Assembly: GCF_004526235.1 (NCBI RefSeq)
Contig: NZ_CP038159.1
Location: 124,001-188,000 of the forward strand
Origin: Sphingobacterium sp. CZ-2
GTDB taxonomy: Bacteria; Bacteroidota; Bacteroidia; Sphingobacteriales; Sphingobacteriaceae
Direction of reading: 5' to 3'
DNA: 64,000 nucleotides
In this document: positions 25,752 to 34,031 of the stretch, one piece after another
How the letters are laid out: the number at the start of each line of letters is the position of its first letter
Numbering within the stretch: the stretch's first letter is position 1
The notes under the pieces: model-generated
Told to the model about the DNA's origin: nothing
Databases searched by the model: none
What the model saw: the letters and a program-made list of their open reading frames with translations, nothing else
Made by a program: the position numbers and the translations under genes

Positions 25752-27893
25752 AAGGTTCTCCAATTGATTGTCTTTTTTTTTGTTTTTACTGATGGTCCAG
25801 AAGAATCCCACAAACACAAAATGTTTTGCGGTAGGAACAACGGCCTTTCGCGCAAACTGACCATTGGCATCTGCATGGCTACGGTATTGATAACCGTAGA
25901 TAGGTTCATTTCCAAGCACATTGGTCATGGAGAAGAAGAGGATTTTCTGTTGGGTCAACAGATAGGACCAACTAACGGATAGATCATTCTGCCCTTTGGT
26001 CATGGGCATTAGATCCGGTTCATTAGGGTTAAAATAGGTACGGCCAGAAGAGTAGGTATTGGTAATACTGGCCTGAGATCGAATGGAACTTATCCAATAT
26101 TTGGCCACCAAAGAGAGTTGATGCTTGGCCACATAGGTAGGCTGTACCGCATGAGTAAAATTACGTTCCAATTTCTGCGCATCCGTTAGGGAATAAGACA
26201 CCCAATATTGAAGAAATGGAATACTCTTACTGTCCCTCCAGAATATATCAATACCCTTTACCCTCCCAAATCCCTTGTTTTCAAAACGACTCTGGTATTG
26301 GGGAGTCTGGGTGTCATAAGTGATCAATTGGTCATAATCTTTGGAGTAGGCTTCCAACCGAAGTAATTGCCCCTTTCCGATATAGCTGTAATTGAGCACA
26401 TAATGTGATGCGGAAGTCCAGGGGAGATCATTTTTGAACTTGGCAATCGCAGATGTCGCCCCCTGGTGATACCTGCCATAAGCAAAAGACGCCTGATGGT
26501 TGCGGTTGATCGCGTAGCCTATCGATGCTCTTGGCTCCAGAAATTGTTGCTCCGAAAAGGTCTGTATATAACGCAGCCCAACCCCCACTTGCAAGCCAGC
26601 AAAAAGGCGGTACTGCCCTTCTGAAAATGCAGCCAACTGCTTTCTTTCGTAGCCATAACTATACCTGGGTAGGCTTGGTTCTTGGAGGTTCTCCGCCAGT
26701 TTCTCATAAAGGAATTCCGTCCCGAACATCCATTGCCATTTGTTCCCCATGGATTTGCGCATTAGGGTTTTAACATGACTTCCCCATTGCTCCGTAGGTA
26801 TTCCAAAACTGGAAAACTGAAGATCCTGTTTAAAATATCCAAGACCCAATCCCGATTCCCAAGTCCAATTGTTGGGTAGGTATTGTTGGAAACTGCTATT
26901 GAGATAGGCGTTGTGCGATCGGATAGCGGTTTTTATCCGCTCATCATACTCAATGCTGTAGTCCTCGAATTGAAAATCTTCGAAGGCATAATTGCCATAC
27001 AGGTTAAAAAAAGACTGTTTTCCTTTCTTCCTCCAAATGGCTTCTCCGGATGCTTGTTGATAGGGTCTGATCCAGGTGATATCTTGCGGGATCAAGGACA
27101 TATACGGATTCAGGTTGGTATAACTCCCATTGAAGCTTAAAGAGTTGTCCTTCCAACTTTGCGTATTGCTTAGGCCCAGGCCAACGGTGGAAAAAGAGAG
27201 TTCTGTTTTAGGTTCTGCCAACTCCAAGGCGGTACTCAGGTTTAAGATCCCGGAAAGTGCATTCCCAAATTCAGCACCATAGCCTCCGGTCGAGAAGTTG
27301 GTGCCCTTAAATAGAAACGGGGAAAACCTTCCCCGCACAGGAACACCATTGGCCGAGGAAGTATAGGGTTGAAAGACCTGAATACCATTTACAAAGGTTT
27401 GGGTTTCGGTAGGATCACCGCCTCTGACCATCAATCGGCCGTCCTCACCGGCGATCTGAGCTCCAGGAAGTTTCTGTAGCGCAGCGACAATATTCCCCAT
27501 GCTTCCTGCGGTCGTCACAATATCCAGAGGCGATAAAACCGCATTGTATTTATTCCCCACCATGATCTGTCCGGCACGGATCTCGATGGCTTCAATTTCT
27601 TCAATAGGATAGAGGGTAACCTGAAGATCCAAGCTATCCTTTAACGCTATTTCCATCTCCAATTGGTTATATCCCGCTTTGCTAAAGATGATCTTCTGGT
27701 TACCAAGCGCAGAACTGCTAAACTGGAAATTTCCTAAACTATCACTGATGGTCCCATCGTAGGTTCCAGCAATAAATACATTGACATGCTGAACGGGGAC
27801 TTTTTTGGGATTCTTGATCGTGCCTTGAACCTTAATTTCCAGAGCCATCAACAGGGTTGGAAATAAACAAAAGAAAAAGAATAATAATCGCAT
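25749..27893 (-). CDS. TonB-dependent receptor with carboxypeptidase-like N-terminal domain
   Basis: A 714-residue outer-membrane receptor. Signal peptide 1-19, a CarboxypepD_reg-like domain (about 22-95), a plug domain (about 100-225; VVAALQKLPGAQIAGEDGRLMVRGGDPTE, in part LPGAQIAGEDGRLMVRGG) and a beta-barrel to the C-terminus. The start is ATG 27893 (MRLLFFFF), since the longer frame has no signal peptide. It heads an operon with a TPR protein and LytS/LytR, and there is no SusD. The substrate is unknown; regulation by the co-transcribed two-component pair is plausible. An 18-bp direct repeat lies at each end of the gene. Confidence 0.88.
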   Translation of the reverse strand: MRLLFFFFCLFPTLLMALEIKVQGTIKNPKKVPVQHVNVFIAGTYDGTISDSLGNFQFSSSALGNQKIIFSKAGYNQLEMEIALKDSLDLQVTLYPIEEIEAIEIRAGQIMVGNKYNAVLSPLDIVTTAGSMGNIVAALQKLPGAQIAGEDGRLMVRGGDPTETQTFVNGIQVFQPYTSSANGVPVRGRFSPFLFKGTNFSTGGYGAEFGNALSGILNLSTALELAEPKTELSFSTVGLGLSNTQSWKDNSLSFNGSYTNLNPYMSLIPQDITWIRPYQQASGEAIWRKKGKQSFFNLYGNYAFEDFQFEDYSIEYDERIKTAIRSHNAYLNSSFQQYLPNNWTWESGLGLGYFKQDLQFSSFGIPTEQWGSHVKTLMRKSMGNKWQWMFGTEFLYEKLAENLQEPSLPRYSYGYERKQLAAFSEGQYRLFAGLQVGVGLRYIQTFSEQQFLEPRASIGYAINRNHQASFAYGRYHQGATSAIAKFKNDLPWTSASHYVLNYSYIGKGQLLRLEAYSKDYDQLITYDTQTPQYQSRFENKGFGRVKGIDIFWRDSKSIPFLQYWVSYSLTDAQKLERNFTHAVQPTYVAKHQLSLVAKYWISSIRSQASITNTYSSGRTYFNPNEPDLMPMTKGQNDLSVSWSYLLTQQKILFFSMTNVLGNEPIYGYQYRSHADANGQFARKAVVPTAKHFVFVGFFWTISKNKKKDNQLENL

Positions 27894-27942
27894 ATTTGGT
27901 TTTTTTAGGAAAGTTAATTCCCTGTTACAGCTGTGAAAAATC

Positions 27943-27960
27943 TTTAGGGATGAACCGTTA
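27943..27960. repeat. 18-bp direct repeat, copy 2 (upstream of the receptor)
   Basis: Identical to 25734-25751. It lies in the 140-bp region between the divergent receptor and alpha-oxoamine synthase genes, so it could also be a regulatory site. Confidence 0.75.
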
Positions 27961-28033
27961 GGATGTTCGGATGAACTGATGGATTTCCAGTTTGAAAGGA
28001 TTTTGTATTTTTGGATATCATATTTCAATAAAC

Positions 28034-29098
28034 ATGACCTCTTTCCGAAAGCTGAACCAGCCTACAGGCCGAATTATTCACCAAGATGATGCCTCTTATC
28101 TGTTTTTTGGCGGTACGGCCTATCTAGGGCTGCTCCAAAACCCCGATTATATCGAATTATATAAGGATGGTATCGACAAGTACGGATTGAACAATGGTAC
28201 TTCAAGAACCAATAATGTACAATTAGGGATCTATGAAGAAGTAGAGCAGGACTTGGCACAACGATTCGGATTTGAGGATGCTGCGGTACTTTCCAGTGGT
28301 TATTTAGCCGCACAGATTGCCGTAAAGGTTTTGAGCAAAGGCAGAAAAGTTTACTATGCCCCCGACTGCCATCCCTCGCTGTGGTTGGATGATGATCCAG
28401 GGGTAGCGGTAGGATTCGAGGATTGGTTGACCAACAGCATCGAGGAAATCAATGCCTCAGATGAAGAGGAGTTCGTCATGATTTCCAACAGCATGGATAA
28501 TCTCACACCGAGATTAAACGACTTTTCCCCATTAAATCAACTTTCTAATAATAAGTATGTTACCTTGATATTGGATGATTCCCATGGCATCGGGGTACTT
28601 CGGAAAAACCAGGTTTCCACTCCTGTAGAAACCTATAAAGCAGAAAACCTGAACATCGTTGTTCTGGCCTCCTTGGCGAAGGGAATGGGGACGGATGCGG
28701 GGGTAGTGCTGGGCAATTCCGAGACCATTATAGCTATTAAAAAGCATCCCATTTTTTTGGGGTCATCACCTTCTGCCCCGGCGGCGTTGTATGCCCTTAA
28801 AAACGGGAAAGCCATTTATAACCACGCCTTCGACCAGATGCAGGGCAATGTTTCCCAATTGGAAGGCCTGGTCAAAGGGCTAAAATTAAGTCACATTCCC
28901 CATTTTCCCGTGTTCTCCACTCAAACACCGGCGCTCTATAAACACCTTATTAATCACAAGATTGTTATATCAAGTTTTCCCTATCCGTTGGCGGACAGTC
29001 CCCTTTTAAATCGTATTATTGTGTCCGCCCTACATAGACCAGCCGATATAGAGTGGTTAGGGGAGGTTTTATCCAGAGAAAATATTTTAAAACTTTGA
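28034..29098 (+). CDS. PLP-dependent alpha-oxoamine synthase-like aminotransferase
   Basis: A 354-residue fold-type I PLP enzyme resembling BioF and KBL but shorter. Landmarks are YLGLLQNPDYIELYKDGIDKYG (in part: YLGLLQNPDYIEL), NGTSRTNNVQLGIYEEVE, AAVLSSGYLAAQIAVKVL, ILDDSHGIGVLRKN (cofactor-binding Asp and His) and VLASLAKGMGTDAGVVLG with the PLP lysine. It would join an acyl thioester and an amino acid, or act as a free aminotransferase; neither biotin genes nor threonine genes are adjacent. The ATG at 28034 fits the family start. A TATTTTTG -7 box lies at 28006-28013. Confidence 0.8.
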   Translation: MTSFRKLNQPTGRIIHQDDASYLFFGGTAYLGLLQNPDYIELYKDGIDKYGLNNGTSRTNNVQLGIYEEVEQDLAQRFGFEDAAVLSSGYLAAQIAVKVLSKGRKVYYAPDCHPSLWLDDDPGVAVGFEDWLTNSIEEINASDEEEFVMISNSMDNLTPRLNDFSPLNQLSNNKYVTLILDDSHGIGVLRKNQVSTPVETYKAENLNIVVLASLAKGMGTDAGVVLGNSETIIAIKKHPIFLGSSPSAPAALYALKNGKAIYNHAFDQMQGNVSQLEGLVKGLKLSHIPHFPVFSTQTPALYKHLINHKIVISSFPYPLADSPLLNRIIVSALHRPADIEWLGEVLSRENILKL

Positions 29099-29116
29099 TT
29101 GTCAATAAAATAATTG

Positions 29117-29124
29117 TAGCTTTG
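29117..29124 (+). promoter_or_regulatory. promoter P1 for the HU operon (-7 box TAGCTTTG)
   Basis: TAGCTTTG fits the Bacteroidota -7 consensus TAnnTTTG, and a TTTG sequence at 29094-29097, about 19 bp upstream, fits the -33 element. The transcript would have a leader of about 170 nucleotides before the HU start. Confidence 0.6.
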
Positions 29125-29233
29125 CAAGCCTTTTGGAATGTAATATTGGGGATTCATCTACTAATTCGTTGAATGATAACGATTTGGTTATTAAAAAAAC
29201 GCAAAAATATTTTCATTACTCAATATAAAAAGA

Positions 29234-29241
29234 TACTTTTG
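29234..29241 (+). promoter_or_regulatory. promoter P2 for the HU operon (-7 box TACTTTTG)
   Basis: TACTTTTG fits TAnnTTTG. It is followed by GCAACCCC, similar to the GCAAGCC after P1 and the GCAGTCCC after the rRNA promoter. It would start transcription about 50 bases before the HU gene. Confidence 0.6.
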
Positions 29242-29296
29242 CAACCCCAAAAGGCCTATGAGGTACAGGGTTTAGATTAATTAGAGTAAAATAGAT

Positions 29297-29584
29297 ATGA
29301 CTAAAGCAGAAATTATTGCAGAGATCTCTAACAAGACTGGGTTAGAGAAGGTTGATGTACAAGAGACCGTTGAAGCATTCTTCAAAGTAGTTAAAAGCGC
29401 CATGGTTGGTGGTGAAAATGTTTACGTAAGAGGCTTCGGTAGCTTTGTGGTAAAAAAGAGAGCAGAAAAAACAGCTCGTAACATCTCAAAAAATACAGCT
29501 ATCATTATTCCTGAGCACTACGTGCCTAGCTTTAAACCAGCAAAAGTTTTTGTAGAAAAAGTGAAAAACGGAAATAAAAAATAA
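29297..29584 (+). CDS. HU/IHF-family DNA-binding protein
   Basis: A 95-residue histone-like protein that bends and compacts DNA. It starts MTKAEIIAEISNKTGLEK and contains the dimerisation helices, GGENVYVRGFGSFVVKKRAEK leading into the DNA-binding arm, and ARNISKNTAIIIPEHYVPSFKP (in part: ARNISKNTAIIIPEHY). The usual arm sequence RNP is replaced by RNISKN, as in other Bacteroidota HU paralogues. Two tandem -7 boxes lie upstream. The membrane TPR gene follows after 9 bp. Confidence 0.93.
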   Translation: MTKAEIIAEISNKTGLEKVDVQETVEAFFKVVKSAMVGGENVYVRGFGSFVVKKRAEKTARNISKNTAIIIPEHYVPSFKPAKVFVEKVKNGNKK

Positions 29585-29593
29585 TCATTTAAC

Positions 29594-30439
29594 ATGAAGA
29601 ACACCAGACAAATACAGATCGTCGTAGCTTTAGTAGTAGTCATTATCATGGGCTTTCTATTGGTACGTCCTGTAAAAGGTTTGGTGACAAAAGAAGAAAC
29701 AGCTGCAGCAGCTACTGAACAAGGCGCCGCTGCAGATGACTTTACCCTATCTAGCGTTTCGGAAGCCTCCAAACGCGGATTAAACCCAGCAATTGTTTCT
29801 GAAATTACTGACCTGGAGAAGAAAGCTGATAAAGCTTCTGGGGAAGAGAAAATTGCGATCTATCAGCAATTGGCCGATAAGTGGAATGATGTGGAAAAAG
29901 CTGTCCCTCAAGGATTCATCTATGAGGATATGGCTACCATTTCACCAAAATTCGACTATTGGTTGAAAGCAGGTAATGCTTACCGTAAAGGATATACGAA
30001 TTTGCAGGATAGTGCTTTGGTTGTTGCGTTGAACAAACGTGCCATCACTGCCTTCCAAAAAGCAGTTGACCTGGACGGTAAAAATTTGGAAGCTAAAACA
30101 GGTCTTGGTGCTGCCATGGTCACAGGAACAAACAATCCTATGTCTGGTATCGCCCTTTTAAGAGAAGTGGTTGAAGCTGATCCAAAGAACATCGAGGCAA
30201 ACAAAACTTTAGGTTTGTTTTCATTACAATCACGTCAGTTCGATCGTGCTATCGATCGTTTCAAAACAGTGGTTGAATTAAAACCTGATGCAGAGTCGTA
30301 TTTTTACCTTGCAACAGGATATCAAAATATAGGGATGAAGAATGAGGCTATCGCTGCTTTTGAAAAAAGCAAGTCGCTGGCGGCTGACCCTTCTCTCTCG
30401 CAGTTCATCGATCGCGAGATCGAAAAACTCAAGAAGTAA
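29594..30439 (+). CDS. membrane-anchored TPR protein
   Basis: A 281-residue protein with one N-terminal membrane helix (about 9-28, IVVALVVVIIMGFLLV), an Ala-rich linker and several tetratricopeptide repeats (about 120-280; for example YRKGYTNLQDSALVVALNKR, NIEANKTLGLFSLQSRQFDRA and YFYLATGYQNIGMKNEAIAAFEKS, in part). The repeats would face the periplasm and bind proteins. The order HU, TPR, small basic peptide, RNase G appears conserved in related bacteria as far as I recall. It begins 9 bp after HU. Confidence 0.85.
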   Translation: MKNTRQIQIVVALVVVIIMGFLLVRPVKGLVTKEETAAAATEQGAAADDFTLSSVSEASKRGLNPAIVSEITDLEKKADKASGEEKIAIYQQLADKWNDVEKAVPQGFIYEDMATISPKFDYWLKAGNAYRKGYTNLQDSALVVALNKRAITAFQKAVDLDGKNLEAKTGLGAAMVTGTNNPMSGIALLREVVEADPKNIEANKTLGLFSLQSRQFDRAIDRFKTVVELKPDAESYFYLATGYQNIGMKNEAIAAFEKSKSLAADPSLSQFIDREIEKLKK

Positions 30440-30476
30440 TTAACACATTCGTTTAAACATTTTAAAAAATTAAGCT

Positions 30477-30566
30477 ATGCCAAGCGGAAAGAAAAGAAAA
30501 AGACACAAAATGGCTACTCACAAACGTAAAAAACGTTTAAGAAAAAATAGACACAAAAAGAAATAA
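30477..30566 (+). CDS. 29-residue AURKAIP1/COX24-domain peptide (bS22/mS38-like)
   Basis: ATG 30477 to TAA 30566 encodes MPSGKKRKRHKMATHKRKKR followed by LRKNRHKKK. Of 29 residues, 18 are Lys, Arg or His. This matches the short proteins annotated in Bacteroidota as AURKAIP1/COX24 domain-containing, related to the mitochondrial ribosomal protein mS38 and the mycobacterial bS22. It is probably a small-subunit ribosomal protein near the decoding site. It lies 37 bp after the TPR gene and is followed 36 bp later by a strong terminator hairpin, so it is the last gene of the HU transcript. Confidence 0.8.
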   Translation: MPSGKKRKRHKMATHKRKKRLRKNRHKKK

Positions 30567-30602
30567 GCATTTTTAGGGCTTAGGCCCTGTAAAATCATGT
30601 GT

Positions 30603-30642
30603 ACAATCTATGATGAAAACACTCATCATAGATTGTTTTTTT
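30603..30642 (+). terminator. intrinsic terminator after the HU operon
   Basis: ACAATCTATGATGA (30603-30616) pairs perfectly with TCATCATAGATTGT (30623-30636) around a 6-base loop and runs into seven or eight T. Confidence 0.85.
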
Positions 30643-30665
30643 CATAAACGGTTTTTAGGTTTAAC

Positions 30666-30702
30666 CGGACAAAAACGTTGTAGAGCGAGTCTACAACCGT
30701 CC
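30666..30702 (+). other. structured leader upstream of RNase G
   Basis: GTTGTAGA (30677-30684) and TCTACAAC (30690-30697) form a perfect stem around GCGAG, with an outer GGAC/GTCC helix. It ends 15 bases before the TTG start of the RNase gene and has no T run, so it is not a terminator. It could be a cleavage or feedback site, by analogy with the rne leader of E. coli. Confidence 0.55.
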
Positions 30703-30717
30703 TTAATGAAGTAGCTG

Positions 30718-32271
30718 TTGGTAAAGGAATTAATTATCGATTCAGTCCCCGATAAGGGGGTGACTATTGCTTTACTACAGGACAAGCAACTTGTTGAGTT
30801 AAATCGAGAACAGGTCGGCAATAATTACGCGGTAGGAGATATTTACTTAGGGAGAGTAAAGAAAATCATGCCCGGATTGAATGCCGCTTTCGTAGATGTA
30901 GGTTACGAAAAGGATGCTTTTTTGCATTACCTCGATTTGGGACCTCAGGTTCAATCCTTGATCAAACTGACAAGGGTAGTAAAGAATGGCAGTTACCAAG
31001 AAAAACTGCTCAATAGTTTAAAGCTTGAAAAGGACATTGACAAATCAGGAAAAATTTCGGATATCTTAAGCCGGAACATGCTGTTGCCCGTACAGATTGC
31101 CAAAGAGCCAATCTCTACCAAAGGGCCAAGGCTGAGTTCTGACTTATCCATTGCTGGAAGGTTTGTTGTATTAGTACCTTTCTCAAGCTCGGTATCTATT
31201 TCCAAGAAAATCAAAGGAAGCACTGAACGTAATCGCCTAAAAAAGATTGTCGAAAGTATTAAACCGGCAAACTTTGGTGTAATAATCCGTACGGTGTCGG
31301 AAGGAAAGGGAGTTGATGAACTCCAAAAAGACCTTCTCGATCTGATCTCTAAATGGGAATTGTTTACCAAACGTCTTAAAACAGCCGAACCTCCACAAAA
31401 AGTGCTTGGAGAAATGGATCGCGCATCCACTATTTTACGCGATATCTTAACAGATGAATTCACCCATATTTATGTGAATGACCAGGACATCTATGAAGAG
31501 GTTAAATCCTATATTCAAGAGATCTCTCCAGACCTGGAAAAAATTGTAAAGCTCTATAAACATAAGGAGCCGATTTTTGACCATTACGGTGTTGAGAAGC
31601 AAATCAAGGCGTCCTTTGGCAAAACCGTCAACCTGCAAGGAGGTGCTTACCTGGTGGTAGAACACACAGAAGCCCTACACGTAATTGACGTGAACAGCGG
31701 AAACCGCATTGCCAACAAGGAAAATCAAGAAGATAACGCCCTCCTGGTGAACAAGGAAGCGGCTAAAGAAATTGCCCGTCAGCTTCGGTTGCGGGATATG
31801 GGTGGAATTGTAGTCATCGATTTTATCGATATGCACAAACCCAACAATCGGAAGGAACTGTATGGTTTCTTAAAAGAGTGCATGGCAACTGACCGCGCTC
31901 GACACACCATTCTCCCTCCTAGTAAATTTGGTTTAGTACAGATTACTAGGCAACGTGTCCGTCCTGAAATGAGCATTGTGACCAATGAAAAGTGTCCTGC
32001 TTGTGACGGAACGGGTGAAATTAGATCTAGCATCGTGTTGCTGGATGACATTGAAAACAATTTGAGCTTTATTTTGCAGGAGCAAAATGAAAAGGGTGTA
32101 ACACTTTGTGTGCATCCTTACATTGCCGCCTACATTAAATCGGGTTTAATATCCCGCAGAATGAAGTGGTTTTTCAAATATGGTCGATGGATTAACGTGA
32201 AGGAAATGAGTTCGTATCATCTAACTGAATTCCACTTCTTTAATTCCAAAGACGAAGAAATAAAATTATAA
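30718..32271 (+). CDS. rng: ribonuclease G (Rne/Rng family)
   Basis: A 517-residue endoribonuclease for rRNA maturation and mRNA decay. An S1-like RNA-binding domain (about 35-130, GDIYLGRVKKIMPGLNAAFVDVG and KDAFLHYLDL, in part) is followed by the DNase I-like catalytic domain, with the metal-binding Asp in LHVIDVNSGN and VVIDFIDMHK, and the Zn-link CPACDGTG. It lacks the long C-terminal scaffold of RNase E. The start is the unusual TTG at 30718: MVKELIIDSV is the family N-terminus and no ATG or GTG exists in frame nearby. Confidence 0.93.
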   Translation: MVKELIIDSVPDKGVTIALLQDKQLVELNREQVGNNYAVGDIYLGRVKKIMPGLNAAFVDVGYEKDAFLHYLDLGPQVQSLIKLTRVVKNGSYQEKLLNSLKLEKDIDKSGKISDILSRNMLLPVQIAKEPISTKGPRLSSDLSIAGRFVVLVPFSSSVSISKKIKGSTERNRLKKIVESIKPANFGVIIRTVSEGKGVDELQKDLLDLISKWELFTKRLKTAEPPQKVLGEMDRASTILRDILTDEFTHIYVNDQDIYEEVKSYIQEISPDLEKIVKLYKHKEPIFDHYGVEKQIKASFGKTVNLQGGAYLVVEHTEALHVIDVNSGNRIANKENQEDNALLVNKEAAKEIARQLRLRDMGGIVVIDFIDMHKPNNRKELYGFLKECMATDRARHTILPPSKFGLVQITRQRVRPEMSIVTNEKCPACDGTGEIRSSIVLLDDIENNLSFILQEQNEKGVTLCVHPYIAAYIKSGLISRRMKWFFKYGRWINVKEMSSYHLTEFHFFNSKDEEIKL

Positions 32272-32274
32272 AGG

Positions 32275-32306
32275 AAAAGCTGCATTGGAAAATGCAGCTT
32301 TTTTTT
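32275..32306 (+). terminator. intrinsic terminator after RNase G
   Basis: AAAAGCTGCATT (32275-32286), loop GGAA, AATGCAGCTTTT (32291-32302), then more T. It begins 4 bases after the stop codon. Confidence 0.9.
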
Positions 32307-32379
32307 GTTTCATGTTTTATTTCATGGGTTTTCTATCCCCGTCATTGTGGGGGATGAGGGCCCTGTCATAGCTACGGCC

Positions 32380-32465
32380 GCGTCATTGCGAGGGTCGCGT
32401 CATTGCGAGGAACGAAGCAATCTTTCTTTCCATGTCATCCTGATTCCTTCCCATGTCATCCTGAG
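32380..32465 (+). repeat. dispersed palindromic repeat, left half (split by IS110 element 2)
   Basis: Contains GTCATTGCGAGGAACGAAGC (from 32399) followed by two copies of CATGTCATCCTGA. The sequence stops after CCTGAG at 32465 and resumes at 34032 with CGCAGTCGAAGGATCT. Joined, the two halves give the palindrome seen whole at 40803-40946 and 47019-47173. Confidence 0.85.
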
Positions 32466-32697
32466 AATTAAAAATTTGAACTAAATTTATCGGAAGGTGA
32501 TGACATTTAGTAACTTAGTTCATTGACCATTCTGCAGTTTGACCGGACTATCGTATAGTGCATCTTGCCTGTCCCTGAGCTTGGTTCCATAGATTGAGGC
32601 ATTGGAGTTTGGTACATCTTTTAGATTGTCCGTATGGTAGCCTGCCGTTTATTTTTCCTCTATGGGCTTAATGGTTTCACATTTTAATTGATGTGCC
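32466..32697 (+). ncRNA. leader of IS110 element 2, possible bridge RNA region
   Basis: This 232-base non-coding region sits where IS110-group elements encode their bridge RNA. CCTGAGC at 32574-32580 equals the target around the insertion point (CCTGAG-C), and CATTGG at about 32603-32608 equals the element's right end next to the core (CATTGGT-AG). TTTTAATT at 32683-32690 is complementary to the left end AATTAAAA. These short matches are suggestive only; I found no convincing guide for the right target half. Confidence 0.35.
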
Positions 32698-33993
32698 ATG
32701 AAAATCATTCACGATCATGCTGCGGGGATCGATATCGGTTCACGCAGAATCTTCATCTCCGTCCAGGGGCAGGAGGTCGTTTCCTTCGCCACTTTTACCC
32801 GTAACTTTCGCGAAGCCCTGGACTATCTGCTCTCCCATGGTGTGGACACCGTTGCGATGGAGGCCACGGGTTCCTATTGGTTCATCCTTTACGATATCCT
32901 CCACGCCGGAGGGCTTGACGTCTGGCTGGTCGACGGCCGCCAGACCAAACAGGTCCCCGGACGGAAGACCGATGTAAAGGACTGCCAATGGATCCAGCAG
33001 CTGCACAGCTATGGACTGCTGAACCGCTGCTTTGTGGCCGAAGGGGACCAAAAGGAGATCCGCAGCTACCTGAGGCTGAGGGAGGACCTGCTGCGGAACG
33101 CCGCCATGCATGTCAACCACATGCAGAAGGCCCTGGTGGAAATGAACATCAGGCTTCCCGAGGTACTGAGCCAGATCCATGGAGCAAGCGGTATGGCCGT
33201 CATCGGTGCCATCCTGTCGGGCGAGCGCGATCCTGGTGTCCTGCTGTCCCTGTGCCATACCAGGCTGCGCAGGACCAAGTCCCAGGAGATCCTTGCCGCC
33301 CTGGAGGGTTTCTATACAGAAAGGGGTGTGTTCGCCCTAAGGATCGCCCATGAGGCCTATCTGTTCTACATGAAGCAGATTGCCGAATGTGACCATAAGC
33401 TGGAAGCCCTGCTGCAGAAGGGCGGCGATGGCGGCAAAGGGACCCAGTCAGGGCCCAGGAAACCGATACGGCACAACAGGCCGGACATCAGGGACCTTGG
33501 CGCCCATCTGCTGGACCTCTTCCAGGGCAGGGATGCCACCATATTGCCCGGGATCACGGACTATACCTGGATGCAGATCTACAGCGAGACGGGAAACGAT
33601 CTGGAACGATGGGCCACGGAGAAGCATTTCACAAGTTGGCTGGGGCTATCTCCGGGGCAGAACAGCTCGGGCACAAGTAGCAGAAGGGTCAAGCGGAAGG
33701 GGAAACCGCTGACCGGACAGATATTCCGGGTCATTGCACAGGGACTCCTACAGAGCAAGAAAATAGCGATCGGGGAATTCGGACGAAGGCTTCGGGCCAG
33801 AAAAGGGCCTATGATCGCCATCAAAGCCATGGCCAACAAATTGGCAGCACAGTATTGGCGACTGATGGTAAAGGGGACCACCTATGTGGAACAAGGGGTG
33901 CAGACCTATGAAACACAATTGAAAAAGCAGAAGGAAAAGTACCTGAACAGGTTGGCACTGGAGTTCGATATGAAATTAGAGAAGATACATTGA
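32698..33993 (+). CDS. IS110-family transposase (recombinase)
   Basis: A 431-residue enzyme. The RuvC-like domain has all four acidic residues: D12 (AGIDIGS), E55 (AMEATGS), D92 and D95 (GRKTDVKDC). A helical middle part includes a Gly-rich loop (KGGDGGKGTQSGPRK, about 240-255). The C-terminal domain has ILPGITDYTWMQIYSE, WLGLSPGQNSSGTSSRR with the expected Ser nucleophile, and GQIFRVIAQGL. It is larger than the 346-residue transposase at 6784-7824 and only distantly related, so the two elements arrived separately. Confidence 0.92.
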   Translation: MKIIHDHAAGIDIGSRRIFISVQGQEVVSFATFTRNFREALDYLLSHGVDTVAMEATGSYWFILYDILHAGGLDVWLVDGRQTKQVPGRKTDVKDCQWIQQLHSYGLLNRCFVAEGDQKEIRSYLRLREDLLRNAAMHVNHMQKALVEMNIRLPEVLSQIHGASGMAVIGAILSGERDPGVLLSLCHTRLRRTKSQEILAALEGFYTERGVFALRIAHEAYLFYMKQIAECDHKLEALLQKGGDGGKGTQSGPRKPIRHNRPDIRDLGAHLLDLFQGRDATILPGITDYTWMQIYSETGNDLERWATEKHFTSWLGLSPGQNSSGTSSRRVKRKGKPLTGQIFRVIAQGLLQSKKIAIGEFGRRLRARKGPMIAIKAMANKLAAQYWRLMVKGTTYVEQGVQTYETQLKKQKEKYLNRLALEFDMKLEKIH

Positions 33994-34031
33994 CCTGATT
34001 AACAATAGGTTATACAACATGTCATTGGTAG

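Larger units (their letters stand above)
32466..34031 (+). mobile_element. IS110-family element 2, inserted in the dispersed palindrome
   Basis: The left flank ends CATCCTGAG (32465) and the right flank starts AGCGCAGTCGAAGG (34030). In uninterrupted copies these join as CATCCTGAGCGCAGTCG (reverse complement at 47104-47130). Only AG is shared, so the element is 1566 bp with a 2-bp core and no terminal inverted repeats, as expected for IS110. It has a 232-bp leader, one transposase gene and a 38-bp tail. The gene is much richer in G+C than its neighbours, suggesting recent arrival. Confidence 0.85.

Noticed and set aside
32698..33993. Long open frames on the other strands over the second IS110 transposase.
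   Set aside because: They are by-products of the high G+C content of the transposase gene, which has all catalytic motifs in its own frame.
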